Positions 39,565 to 46,321 of a stretch of DNA of 64,000 nucleotides are shown here, piece by piece. Each line of letters begins with the position of its first letter. Positions within the stretch are counted from its first letter, which is position 1. The position numbers and the translations under genes were made by a program. This DNA comes from JBGSPQ01 sp041738505 (lineage in GTDB: Bacteria > Patescibacteriota > Gracilibacteria > UBA1369): positions 4,018 to 68,017 of the forward strand of contig JBGSPQ010000023.1 in NCBI GenBank assembly GCA_041738505.1, in the 5' to 3' direction. The notes below the pieces were generated by a model. That model worked only from the letters and a program-made list of their open reading frames with translations, had not been told where the DNA came from and did no database searches.

Positions 39565-40881
39565 ATGACAAATTTGTTTCAAAAATCGGAGGGTGGCGCG
39601 GTAGTCGGAGGGCAGAGCGATGGCGCGCCTTTGGCTTTTACTCTTCGGCCCAAGTCGCTGGAGGATTTTTTCGGGCAGGAGGAGATTGTGGGGCAGGGGA
39701 AACTTCTGCGTCAGTTGATTGAACAGGACAAGCTTCATTCGGTGATTTTTTACGGGCCGCCCGGGTGCGGCAAGACCACTTTGGCCAACATTGTGGCGCA
39801 AAAAACGAACGCGGAGTTTGAGGTGATGAGCGCGGTTACAGGCGGCGTGCCGGAACTTCGCAGGGTGGTGGCTGTTGCCAAAGAGCGAAGGAAGATGGGT
39901 ACGCGGACGGTGCTTTTTGTTGATGAAATACATAGATTTTCCAAGTCGCAACAGGACGCTCTGCTTCCGCATGTGGAGGACGGGACTGTTACTTTGATCG
40001 GCGCCACAACGGAAAATCCTTCTTTTGAAGTTAATTCGGCTTTGCTTTCGCGGAGCCAGGTTTTTGTTTTCAAGGCGCTGGATGAGGAAGCGTTGAAGGG
40101 GATTTTGAATCGGGCTTTGAAACTGGCGGTGGAAACCGATGCCGGCGAATCGGAATCAATAAATATTGATGATGAAGGTAAGGATTTTCTTGTGCAGTTT
40201 GCCAACGGCGACGCGCGGACTCTGCTCAATACCGTGGAAATTGTGCTGAAGCTGGTCAATAAAAAAGAGATTGTATTAACGGATATCCAGAAAGTTCTGC
40301 AGAGAAAAAATCTGCGCTACGACAAAAAAGGCGAGGAACATTTTAATATTATTTCGGCTTTGCATAAGAGTATGCGTGACAGCGATCCGGACGGGGCGCT
40401 GTATTGGCTGGGGCGGATGTTGGAGGGAGGGGAGGATCCTTTGTATGTGGCGCGGCGGCTGATTCGGTTTGCTTCCGAGGACATCGGGATGGCCGATCCG
40501 CACGCTTTATTGGTGGCGGTGGCGGTTAAAGACGCATGCCACTTTAACGGGATGCCGGAGTGCGGTGTGAATCTGGCTCAGGCGGTTGTTCATTTAAGTA
40601 TGGCGCCCAAGAGTAACGCGCTTTACAAAGCGTATGGTGCGGTGCAGTCGGACATCGGCAAGTTTGGCAATCTGGAGGTTCCGCTAAATATTCGCAACGC
40701 CCCCACCAAGCTGATGAAAGAGTGGGGTTATGGGAAAAATTATCAGTACGCGCACAATTTTGCGGGGGCGAAGGTGGATCAACAGCATCTGCCGGATGAC
40801 TTGAAGGCGCGAAAGTATTACGTGCCGACCGACAGGGGCTTGGAGGCGAAGATCAAGGAGAAGTTGGATGGGAGGGGGTAG
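39565..40881 (+). CDS. rarA: Replication-associated recombination ATPase RarA (MgsA)
   Basis: This 438-residue AAA+ ATPase acts at stalled replication forks together with clamp-loader and SSB proteins. It has Walker A GPPGCGKTT at residues about 73-81, Walker B TVLFVDEIHRFSKSQQDALL, sensor 1 LIGATTENPSFEVNSALLSRS, and the family C-terminal tetramerisation domain (FNIISALHKSMRDSDPDGALYWLGRMLEGGEDPLYVARRLIRFASEDIGMADP). The ending YYVPTDRGLEAKIKEKLD is typical. It is in the plus strand block rarA-cbiM-zinc ribbon, but spacing of about 100 bases and an extended -10 before cbiM suggest separate control. Confidence 0.96.
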   Translation: MTNLFQKSEGGAVVGGQSDGAPLAFTLRPKSLEDFFGQEEIVGQGKLLRQLIEQDKLHSVIFYGPPGCGKTTLANIVAQKTNAEFEVMSAVTGGVPELRRVVAVAKERRKMGTRTVLFVDEIHRFSKSQQDALLPHVEDGTVTLIGATTENPSFEVNSALLSRSQVFVFKALDEEALKGILNRALKLAVETDAGESESINIDDEGKDFLVQFANGDARTLLNTVEIVLKLVNKKEIVLTDIQKVLQRKNLRYDKKGEEHFNIISALHKSMRDSDPDGALYWLGRMLEGGEDPLYVARRLIRFASEDIGMADPHALLVAVAVKDACHFNGMPECGVNLAQAVVHLSMAPKSNALYKAYGAVQSDIGKFGNLEVPLNIRNAPTKLMKEWGYGKNYQYAHNFAGAKVDQQHLPDDLKARKYYVPTDRGLEAKIKEKLDGRG

Positions 40882-40938
40882 CGGGATGGGTGATGGTGTG
40901 GGGGGCGGGCGGCGTTGGTGTCGCGCGGCGATTTTTTG

Positions 40939-40947
40939 TGATATGAT
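40939..40947 (+). promoter_or_regulatory. Extended -10 promoter before cbiM
   Basis: TGATATGAT (TGN plus TATGAT, -10 at 40942-40947) stands 30 bases before the ATG. No cobalamin-type riboswitch is visible in the 95 bases between rarA and this gene. Confidence 0.45.
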
Positions 40948-40976
40948 TTGGGGCGATTATTCCATATTTTTTCTCC

Positions 40977-41921
40977 ATGCACATTCCCGGAAACATGCTG
41001 GCCGGTCACGTTGTTCCCGTTACCAACGGTTTGGGCGCAGTAGCCGTTGCGGGCGCGGTTTATTTTGCGGTTAAGTCCAAAAATAAACCTGCCGTTTCGC
41101 GTTTTGCGGCTGTGGCGGCCTTGATTTTCGCTTTGCAGATGATGAATTTTCCGGTTCAGGACGGGACTTCCGGTCATTTGATCGGTGCATTTGCCGCGGT
41201 TGTTTTGCTGGGGGCTCCTTTCGGGATTTTGGCGATGGCTCTGGTTTTGGCTGTGCAGTCTGTGGTTTTTGCCGATGGAGGGGTGAGCGCTTTGGGTGTG
41301 AATATTTTGAATATGGCGGTTGTCGGTGGGCTTTTGGGGGCCGGGGTACGCGCTTGGGTTGGGAATAAGTCGGAACAAGCCGCCGCCGGAGAGGGGAGTT
41401 TGTCGGTTGCTGTTCGTGATTATGCGGCTTATGGGGTGGGTGCGTGGGTTTCGGTGTTGGCGGCGGCGGCGCTTTGCAGTTTGCAGTTGGCGCTTTCGGG
41501 CGTGGCGGATTTTGGTGCTGTTTTTTCCGCGATGATGAGCGCGCATGTTTTGATCGGAGCCGGCGAGGCTGTGATTTCGGTTGCGGTGATTGCTTTGTTG
41601 GCGCGATTTTTTGCGGTTGAAAAAAGTGGAGTGGCCACGTGGGTTTCTTTGGGAACGGCCGCTTTTGTCGGATTTTTCTTAAGTCCGTTTGCCAGTTCTT
41701 TTCCCGACGGTCTGGAGTTTGTGGCCGGGAAATTGGGTTTTGAACCGCTTACGGCTCCCAATTTTGTCACTCCTTTTGCCGATTATACTTTCCCGCAGAT
41801 TGTTCCTTTTGGGGATATGCTGACTACGGGTTTGGCCGGACTGACAGGGGTTTTGATTACTTTCGCGGTTGTGTGGTTGTGCGGAACTTTGATTAAGCAA
41901 AGTTCGGTTGTGTTGAGATAA
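40977..41921 (+). CDS. cbiM: CbiM/NikM-type cobalt or nickel transport protein
   Basis: This 314-residue polytopic membrane protein begins MHIPGNMLAGHV, the characteristic start of CbiM/NikM, where Met1 and His2 bind the metal. Further family signatures are MNFPVQDGTSGHLIGAFAAVVLLG and MMSAHVLIGAGEAVISV. It is the substrate-specific component of an energy-coupling-factor metal transporter. Fused C-terminal residues about 255-314 contain one more helix (FGDMLTTGLAGLTGVLITFAVVWL), resembling the small PDGK/CbiN-like partner. No CbiO ATPase or CbiQ gene is in the window. Cobalt import would fit with the B12-dependent ribonucleotide reductase 6 kb away. Confidence 0.9.
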   Translation: MHIPGNMLAGHVVPVTNGLGAVAVAGAVYFAVKSKNKPAVSRFAAVAALIFALQMMNFPVQDGTSGHLIGAFAAVVLLGAPFGILAMALVLAVQSVVFADGGVSALGVNILNMAVVGGLLGAGVRAWVGNKSEQAAAGEGSLSVAVRDYAAYGVGAWVSVLAAAALCSLQLALSGVADFGAVFSAMMSAHVLIGAGEAVISVAVIALLARFFAVEKSGVATWVSLGTAAFVGFFLSPFASSFPDGLEFVAGKLGFEPLTAPNFVTPFADYTFPQIVPFGDMLTTGLAGLTGVLITFAVVWLCGTLIKQSSVVLR

Positions 41922-41939
41922 GTTTTTAATCGATTATTT

Positions 41940-42293
41940 ATGAATTTATTTTGTTCAAAGTGCGGCGCGGAGGTCGCGGAGAATGCCAAGTTTTGTCCTT
42001 CTTGTGGTGGCGAGATGGGGCGGGGGACGGTCGGTGGTAACAAAATTGAGGGTGACCTGGAAGCGCGGATTCTTGATCTTTTACGGAAGAATGAGTTTAT
42101 TTCGGCGGTTAAATTGGTCCGTGAAAATACGGGGATGGGATTGAAAGAAGCGGCTGATTATACGCGGGGGCTGGCTGCCAAAAACGGGATTGTGTTGGCA
42201 AGTTCTCCCGGTTCGTGGATTGTATTGTTTATTGTCTCTTCCATAATTCTGGCGGCCGCTGGGCTGGCAGTATATTTTGCGGTAGCGGGGTGA
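41940..42293 (+). CDS. Zinc-ribbon / L7-L12-like / single-TM protein
   Basis: The 117-residue protein has three parts. An N-terminal double-CxxC zinc ribbon (FCSKCGAEVAENAKFCPSCG) is at residues 4-22. A helical segment at about 40-75 (SAVKLVRENTGMGLKEAADYTRGLA) looks like the C-terminal domain of ribosomal protein L7/L12. A C-terminal membrane helix (WIVLFIVSSIILAAAGLAVYF) spans about 92-113. The soluble part should face the cytoplasm. The L7/L12-like motif is used elsewhere for small adaptor-type proteins. It follows cbiM by 18 bases and may be co-transcribed. The function is unknown. Confidence 0.8.
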   Translation: MNLFCSKCGAEVAENAKFCPSCGGEMGRGTVGGNKIEGDLEARILDLLRKNEFISAVKLVRENTGMGLKEAADYTRGLAAKNGIVLASSPGSWIVLFIVSSIILAAAGLAVYFAVAG

Positions 42294-42301
42294 GTACTGC
42301 A

Positions 42302-42480
42302 ATATGCCGTGTCCATCGCGTGTGCCGGCTCCACCGTAACACATCTGTTATATGCTATCTTCCGTATTCCACAATACGTGATACCTATCATGTCCGCTGT
42401 ACTTGTCCATGCCGCCCCAATATCCTCCATTATCCTCCTCTCATCACACAATATTTTCTGTCCACCGCGTGTGCCAGCTG
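42302..42480 (-). repeat. Degenerate repeat of the HNH 3' end beyond the stop codon (paralogue 2)
   Basis: The sequence coding for the last HNH residues (42451-42480) recurs in degraded form at 42302-42331, 149 bases further along the minus strand. 20 of 30 bases match, including a shared 10-base core CGCGTGTGCC. The other HNH gene shows the same kind of post-stop copy, so it is not chance for one locus alone. The 136 bases between this HNH gene and the zinc-ribbon gene hold nothing else. Confidence 0.5.
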
Positions 42481-43467
42481 ATGGTGTTCACGGCAGAGTG
42501 GAGCCAGAAACCGCGGGTCGTGGTTTTGCGAAAGCGCAAATCTTTGTGTGTGATGAATTATGTTTGCGGGTTTGTTGCAGTGCGGAATTGAGCATTTTAC
42601 GCCATGTTCCAGCCGCACGATTTTTTTGATGTGCGCGGGTATGTAGCGCGACGTGGGTTTGGATTGTAGATTATGGTTTGTTTGGCGCGGCTCATTGTGT
42701 AACACATGATCCGTCGTTATATTCGCGCATCCGGTCCCGTCTTTGCCTGGTTGGCCGACTCGTGAATGTTGGTAATTTTGCGAATTGTTTTCGTATAAGT
42801 CTCTTGCGATTTGTTCTTTCTGCTTTTCAATAGCTTGCTTTCGTGTTTCAAGCATTTCCTCAATCAATTTGTTTATGTCGATTCCTTTTTCCGCCAGTAG
42901 CATCAGTTGTTGCTTGTTTTCAAAAGATAGTGTTTGGATAACTTTCAGGTTGATTGTATTTTCCTCCAAATTTCTGTGCGCCACCGCCAGGGCGGGGTCT
43001 TCGACGCACCCAGAGCTAAGGCATAATTCTTCTTCAGTTCTGTTCCCGGGAACAGAATTTTCATTATTTTGTATCTGTTCATTCAGAATTCTTTGATCTC
43101 TTGCAAGTGTCTCCAAAGCGCTACGGGAAAGTATTTTTACTCTGTCAGCCAATTCTTGTTGATTACATGCGGTGGCAATAGAAGCAATTTTGGCAAGTTT
43201 ACTAACGCTCGCTTCTCCTTTAATCAACATATTTTTCAATGCCGGCTTGTCTTCAAATTTGCGCTCCAGCTGAAGTACGCGCTGGACCTGTTCCCGGCTT
43301 ATGCCCGCCAGTTTTGCCGCGTATTCATAGATGGAGCCGTAACCCTTTTTTTCGTAAACGCGCAAGCGGTTGATTTCCGGTAGCATGCCGATGCATTTTT
43401 GGCGGTATGTGATTGCCAAGGTGCCGAATTGTTTGAAGGTGTTGTGCAGATTTTCGATGTTCGTCAT
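42430..43467 (-). CDS. HNH endonuclease-domain protein (paralogue 2)
   Basis: This 345-residue paralogue of the gene at 7981-9198 has the same N-terminal region (KKGYGSIYEYAAKLAGISREQVQRVLQLERKF, VSKLAKIASIAT), a charged middle helix (LIEEMLETRKQAIEKQKEQIARDL) and the HNH domain near the C-terminus (RYIPAHIKKIVRLEHGVKCSIPHCNKP, IIHHTQRFALS, LAPLCREHHQLAHA). CxxxxC, HH and the final HH are preserved, so it should be catalytically competent. Its linker lacks the 24-base repeat of paralogue 1. It has no Shine-Dalgarno. A consensus-like promoter lies 28 bases upstream. No signs of an intron or transposon were seen. Confidence 0.88.
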   Translation of the reverse strand: MTNIENLHNTFKQFGTLAITYRQKCIGMLPEINRLRVYEKKGYGSIYEYAAKLAGISREQVQRVLQLERKFEDKPALKNMLIKGEASVSKLAKIASIATACNQQELADRVKILSRSALETLARDQRILNEQIQNNENSVPGNRTEEELCLSSGCVEDPALAVAHRNLEENTINLKVIQTLSFENKQQLMLLAEKGIDINKLIEEMLETRKQAIEKQKEQIARDLYENNSQNYQHSRVGQPGKDGTGCANITTDHVLHNEPRQTNHNLQSKPTSRYIPAHIKKIVRLEHGVKCSIPHCNKPANIIHHTQRFALSQNHDPRFLAPLCREHHQLAHAVDRKYCVMRGG

Positions 43468-43494
43468 AGGAGAAAGTTAATAATAATAATATTT

Positions 43495-43523
43495 GCTATA
43501 CGTTAGTATTATTAATTTATCAA
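43495..43523 (-). promoter_or_regulatory. Promoter of HNH paralogue 2
   Basis: On the minus strand TTGATA (43518-43523) and TATAGC (43495-43500) are separated by 17 bases. An imperfect inverted repeat (AATAATA at 43486-43492, TATTATT at 43507-43513) brackets the -10 and could be an operator. Confidence 0.55.
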
Positions 43524-43655
43524 AATCAAAGAACATTTCCATCTTTTGGAGTGGAATTGTTGAGATAATTATGTCTTTGCCACCCATGGATTATCGCTTG
43601 CTTAAGCCATTACTTTATTTCGCTTTTTTGTGCAGATTCGGTAAGTTATGCGAAA

Positions 43656-44057
43656 TCATCCCTTCCTCAAATCCAGTGATACCGAATTGATGCAGTATCG
43701 TTTGCCGGTGGTTTCTTGCGGGCCGTCTTCAAAGACGTGGCCAAGGTGGGATCCGCAACGGGCGCAGATCACTTCTTCGCGCACCATGCCGTGGCTGTTA
43801 TCGGGTTGGATTAGCACGTTTCCGCTTGCGATGGCATCGTCAAAACTGGGCCAGCCGCATTCGGAATCAAACTTGTTTTTTGATGAAAAAAGTTCGTTGC
43901 CACAGGCCGCGCAAACGTATGTTCCGTCTTCTTTGGTGTGAACGTATTTGCCTGTGAACGGCGGTTCCGTGCCTTTTTCGCGCAGGACTTTGTATTGTTC
44001 GGGAGTTAGTTTTTCGCGCCAGGCGTTTTCGTCTTTGGGGAGGGGGGAATTGTTCAT
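43656..44057 (-). CDS. msrB: Peptide-methionine (R)-S-oxide reductase
   Basis: The 133-residue enzyme reduces the R form of methionine sulfoxide in oxidised proteins. It shows EKGTEPPFTGKYVH, the zinc pairs VCAACGNELF and ICARCGSHLGHVF, CGWPSFDDAI, and the catalytic KRYCINSVSL. These are the complete MsrB signatures; the protein is of normal single-domain size. It is cytoplasmic (no signal peptide). It starts 12 bases after the VIT gene on the same strand and is likely co-transcribed with that metal transporter, consistent with a joint oxidative-stress or iron/manganese response. MsrA is not in the window. Confidence 0.96.
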   Translation of the reverse strand: MNNSPLPKDENAWREKLTPEQYKVLREKGTEPPFTGKYVHTKEDGTYVCAACGNELFSSKNKFDSECGWPSFDDAIASGNVLIQPDNSHGMVREEVICARCGSHLGHVFEDGPQETTGKRYCINSVSLDLRKG

Positions 44058-44069
44058 GGGGATATTTTT

Positions 44070-44918
44070 TTATGCCAAGCCGGATAATGCCACACCGATT
44101 CCGTAGGCCGCCGCTGCGGCGAGGCCGCCGACGATTAACATTTCAAATCCCGACACATACCATTTTTGGCCGGTGACTTTGGTTTTTAGCGCGCCGAGTG
44201 CAAAGAGCGTGGCGCCGGTGAGCAGGCAGGCAATGAGGAAAGTGAGATCGGAGGCGCCGGAAGTTGCGAGTTCGGGAACTGTTGACTGCGCCGCGGTTGC
44301 GGTAGTCTCGCCGGTCATTCCCGGAATGAATCTGGCCAGTACATAAGCGAGAAGCGGGATGAATCCGAAAATCGTAAATGATCCGAATGTGACCAGCGAA
44401 TTTTTTAAGGGGGATTCTTCGCTTTCCACAATGCCAAGTTCCTCCACCATCATCACGTCCACCCAGGCTTTTTTGTGTTTGGAAAGTATTTCAACCATGT
44501 GACGCGCGTCTTTTTCGGTGATGCCTTTATCCATGTAAATTTCCACCATCTCCTTCATTTCTCCTTCCGGATAGTTATCCACTTCCCAACTTTCGCGCTT
44601 GCGCTCGGCGCGGGCATATTCTTTTTCGGCTTTGGTGCTTAGGTAGTCTCCGATGGCCATGGAAAGTCCGTCGGCGATAAGATTCGCAAAACCGAGAATT
44701 AAAACTATTCCCGCGGAAAGCGATGCTCCGGCAACTCCGGCGACCACCGCGAAGGTGGTGATTATTCCGTCCAGTCCGCCGTAAATTGCACTCTTAATGT
44801 ATTGTCCCTGCGCCTGTTGGTGTTGTTCGGGGGCGCGCTGTTGGTGCGCTTTTTTGGATGCGTCGGCGCTTCTGGTTTTCCAGGCCGCTTTGGCTTTTTC
44901 GAGGCTTCGTGTTAACAT
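44070..44918 (-). CDS. VIT1/CCC1-family iron/manganese transporter
   Basis: This 282-residue membrane protein has a disordered Gln/Ala/Lys N-terminus and then the VIT1 core. TM1 starts IKSAIYGGLDGIITTFAVVAG, TM2 follows with LGFANLIADGLSMAIGDYLSTKAE, and a cytoplasmic metal-binding helical region comes next (EVDNYPEGEMKEMVEIYMDKGITEKDARHMVEIL). Three more helices follow (NSLVTFGSFTIFGFIPLLAYVLARF; FLIACLLTGATLFALGAL; MLIVGGLAAAAAYGIGVAL). VIT/CCC1 proteins export Fe(II) or Mn(II) from the cytoplasm or into stores. It is upstream of msrB in the same direction and divergent from the FMN reductase gene. The metal is not determined by sequence alone. Confidence 0.93.
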   Translation of the reverse strand: MLTRSLEKAKAAWKTRSADASKKAHQQRAPEQHQQAQGQYIKSAIYGGLDGIITTFAVVAGVAGASLSAGIVLILGFANLIADGLSMAIGDYLSTKAEKEYARAERKRESWEVDNYPEGEMKEMVEIYMDKGITEKDARHMVEILSKHKKAWVDVMMVEELGIVESEESPLKNSLVTFGSFTIFGFIPLLAYVLARFIPGMTGETTATAAQSTVPELATSGASDLTFLIACLLTGATLFALGALKTKVTGQKWYVSGFEMLIVGGLAAAAAYGIGVALSGLA

Positions 44919-44966
44919 TGTTTATTGTGATTATTGTAAATTGAATTATATCCTGATTCTTTATTT

Positions 44967-45521
44967 ATGGAAACAAAGCTTAAATTCCTGATTTTGTTGG
45001 GGACTGTAAGGCAGGGGCGTGAGAGCGAAAAGGTGGCTAAATTAATGTTGGAAAAATTTTCCGCCAGAGAGGGGATTGAGGTTAAATTGATTGATCCCCG
45101 CGATTTGTATCTGCCGAATGATGATGAGGGGACTGATCTACGGGAAAAGAATCCGGATTATCAAAAGGCGGTGGAGGAGGCGGATGGATTTGTTATTGTG
45201 ACTCCGGAGTATAATCACGGATATCCGGGCAGTTTAAAGAAGATGCTGGATGTGCTTTACGAAGAGTACGCGGGCAAAGCGGTTGGCATTGTTGGAGTTT
45301 CCAGCGGAGAAATTGGCGGGGCAAGAGTTGTTGAAGGACTGTTGCCGGTTTTAAGGAAGTTGGGAATGGCGGTGATTAAAAATGATTTGAATTTTTTTAA
45401 GGTGGAGGAAGTTTTTGATGATTCGGGAAAGCTTAAGGAGGAAAAATATTTGAAATATATTGAGAGGTTTTTGGATGCCCTTGTGCGGATGGCGGGTTCG
45501 TTGAAAGGGGGGAGGGAATAA
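44967..45521 (+). CDS. NAD(P)H-dependent FMN reductase
   Basis: The 184-residue flavodoxin-fold protein has ILLGTVRQGRESEKVA (phosphate loop), DGFVIVTPEYNHGYPGSLKKMLD (the family FMN/substrate signature) and AVGIVGVSSGEIGGARVVEGL. It probably reduces FMN, quinones or azo-type compounds with NAD(P)H. It is cytoplasmic. The gene is divergent from the VIT-msrB pair, with only 48 bases between the starts, so the three may share a redox-related control region. It is followed by the tandem repeat region and the convergent tRNA-Glu. Confidence 0.93.
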   Translation: METKLKFLILLGTVRQGRESEKVAKLMLEKFSAREGIEVKLIDPRDLYLPNDDEGTDLREKNPDYQKAVEEADGFVIVTPEYNHGYPGSLKKMLDVLYEEYAGKAVGIVGVSSGEIGGARVVEGLLPVLRKLGMAVIKNDLNFFKVEEVFDDSGKLKEEKYLKYIERFLDALVRMAGSLKGGRE

Positions 45522-45841
45522 CGCGGGCGCACATCGCTCGCTTCGCTCGCTCGTGCGATGGAGCTCGCTTCGCTCGCGGTTACGCTCGCCTTAGCTCGCG
45601 AGCGCACTCCGCTTCGCTTCGTGCGAGGGAGCTCACTTTGTTCGCGGTTACGCTCGCCTTAGCTCGCGAGCGCACTCCGCTTCGTGCGAGGGAGCTCACT
45701 TTGTTCGCGGTTACGCTCGCCTTAGCTCGCGAGCGCACTCCGCTTCGCTCGTGCGTTGGAGTCCGCTTCGCGGACGTTTGTTTTTTGTCCTGCCTGGTCC
45801 TCACTTCGTTCGGGCAGGACTTGCGCAAGCGTAGCTTGCGC
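45522..45841. repeat. GC-rich tandem repeat region, three units plus partials
   Basis: Between the FMN reductase and tRNA-Glu lies a repeat whose units begin with GAGCTC at 45561, 45629 and 45692 (periods 68 and 63, the third lacking five bases). Each contains GCGGTTACGCTCGCCTTAGC and GAGCGCACTCCGCTTCG. Flanking partial units start at about 45535 and end about 45770. After it come two strong hairpins: GTCCTGCC / GGCAGGAC (45788-45822) and GCGCAAGC-GTA-GCTTGCGC (45824-45842). Short palindromes inside the units (GCTCGCGAGC) would fold. Open frames across it are artefacts of the repeat. Confidence 0.85.
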
Positions 45842-45917
45842 TGGTAGTCCCAAGGGGAATCGAACCCCTGTTTTCAGGATGAAAACCTGATGTCCTAGGC
45901 CACTAGACGATGGGACC
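45842..45917 (-). tRNA. tRNA-Glu (anticodon TTC)
   Basis: The minus strand reads a full cloverleaf of 76 bases: acceptor GGTCCCA / TGGGACT (with a G-T pair at the end), discriminator A, and CCA encoded in the gene. The anticodon stem TCAGG / CCTGA encloses the loop TTTTCAT, giving the anticodon TTC. The T arm is GGGG-TTCGATT-CCCC. It reads GAA and GAG codons. Confidence 0.97.
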
Positions 45918-45967
45918 TTGAAATATTATCGCCTGGAAAGTATAGCTATACGGGGGTTATTGTCAAT

Positions 45968-46321
45968 TTATAAATCCTCGTCTTCTATGTAAAGAGTGGT
46001 TTCGGCTTTTAGCATGGATGAAACTATTTCGCTGTTTTCAATTTTGTGAAAAGACATGGCTTCTATGATTTTGTTGACCAGGTCTCTTTTTTGAAGTTCA
46101 AGTTGTTCTTTTCTGATTTGTTCCTGTTTTAATTGATATCCTTTTTGGCTGGACTGGGTGGTGTTCAGCAGGTAGACGATGCTTAAAATCACGGTTAAAA
46201 ACACCAGGGTAAACATAAGCCAGGTGATGCTTTTTTTGATTTCTTTGGACAGCGGGGTTCGTTTGGGAATGATTTTTCCCTGTTTGCGCCGTCTGATCTC
46301 AAAATCGGTAGTCGATCTCAT
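45968..46321 (-). CDS. Single-TM coiled-coil protein, FtsL/DivIC-like
   Basis: The 117-residue protein has a basic N-terminal cytoplasmic part, one membrane helix at about 32-52 (ITWLMFTLVFLTVILSIVYLL), then a coiled coil outside (GYQLKQEQIRKEQLELQKRDLVNKIIEAM). This architecture is that of the divisome proteins FtsL and FtsB/DivIC, which have little sequence conservation. Its start overlaps the end of the SLH-RlpA gene by 23 bases, so the two are translationally coupled, and RlpA proteins act at the septum, which supports a division role. The assignment is by architecture and context only. Confidence 0.75.
   Translation of the reverse strand: MRSTTDFEIRRRKQGKIIPKRTPLSKEIKKSITWLMFTLVFLTVILSIVYLLNTTQSSQKGYQLKQEQIRKEQLELQKRDLVNKIIEAMSFHKIENSEIVSSMLKAETTLYIEDEDL

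Noticed and set aside
40882..40976. Cobalamin riboswitch before cbiM
   Set aside because: The 95-base gap is too short and lacks the B12-box sequence.
40818..41546. 242-codon minus-strand frame
   Set aside because: Antisense to cbiM and the end of rarA, His/Arg/Asn-rich with no domain pattern.
42158..42451. 97-codon minus-strand frame overlapping the end of HNH paralogue 2
   Set aside because: It spans the degenerate echo repeat and lies antisense to the zinc-ribbon gene; no support for translation.
7981..43467. HNH genes considered as group II intron or transposon-encoded
   Set aside because: No reverse transcriptase, intron structure, terminal inverted repeats or target duplications could be seen.
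45535..45770. Repeat region considered as a CRISPR array
   Set aside because: The units are contiguous 63-68 bp copies without unique spacers, and no cas genes are in the window.
45580..45828. 82-codon minus-strand frame of repeated Arg/Ser/Ala units
   Set aside because: It is the translation of the GC-rich tandem repeat, not a gene.
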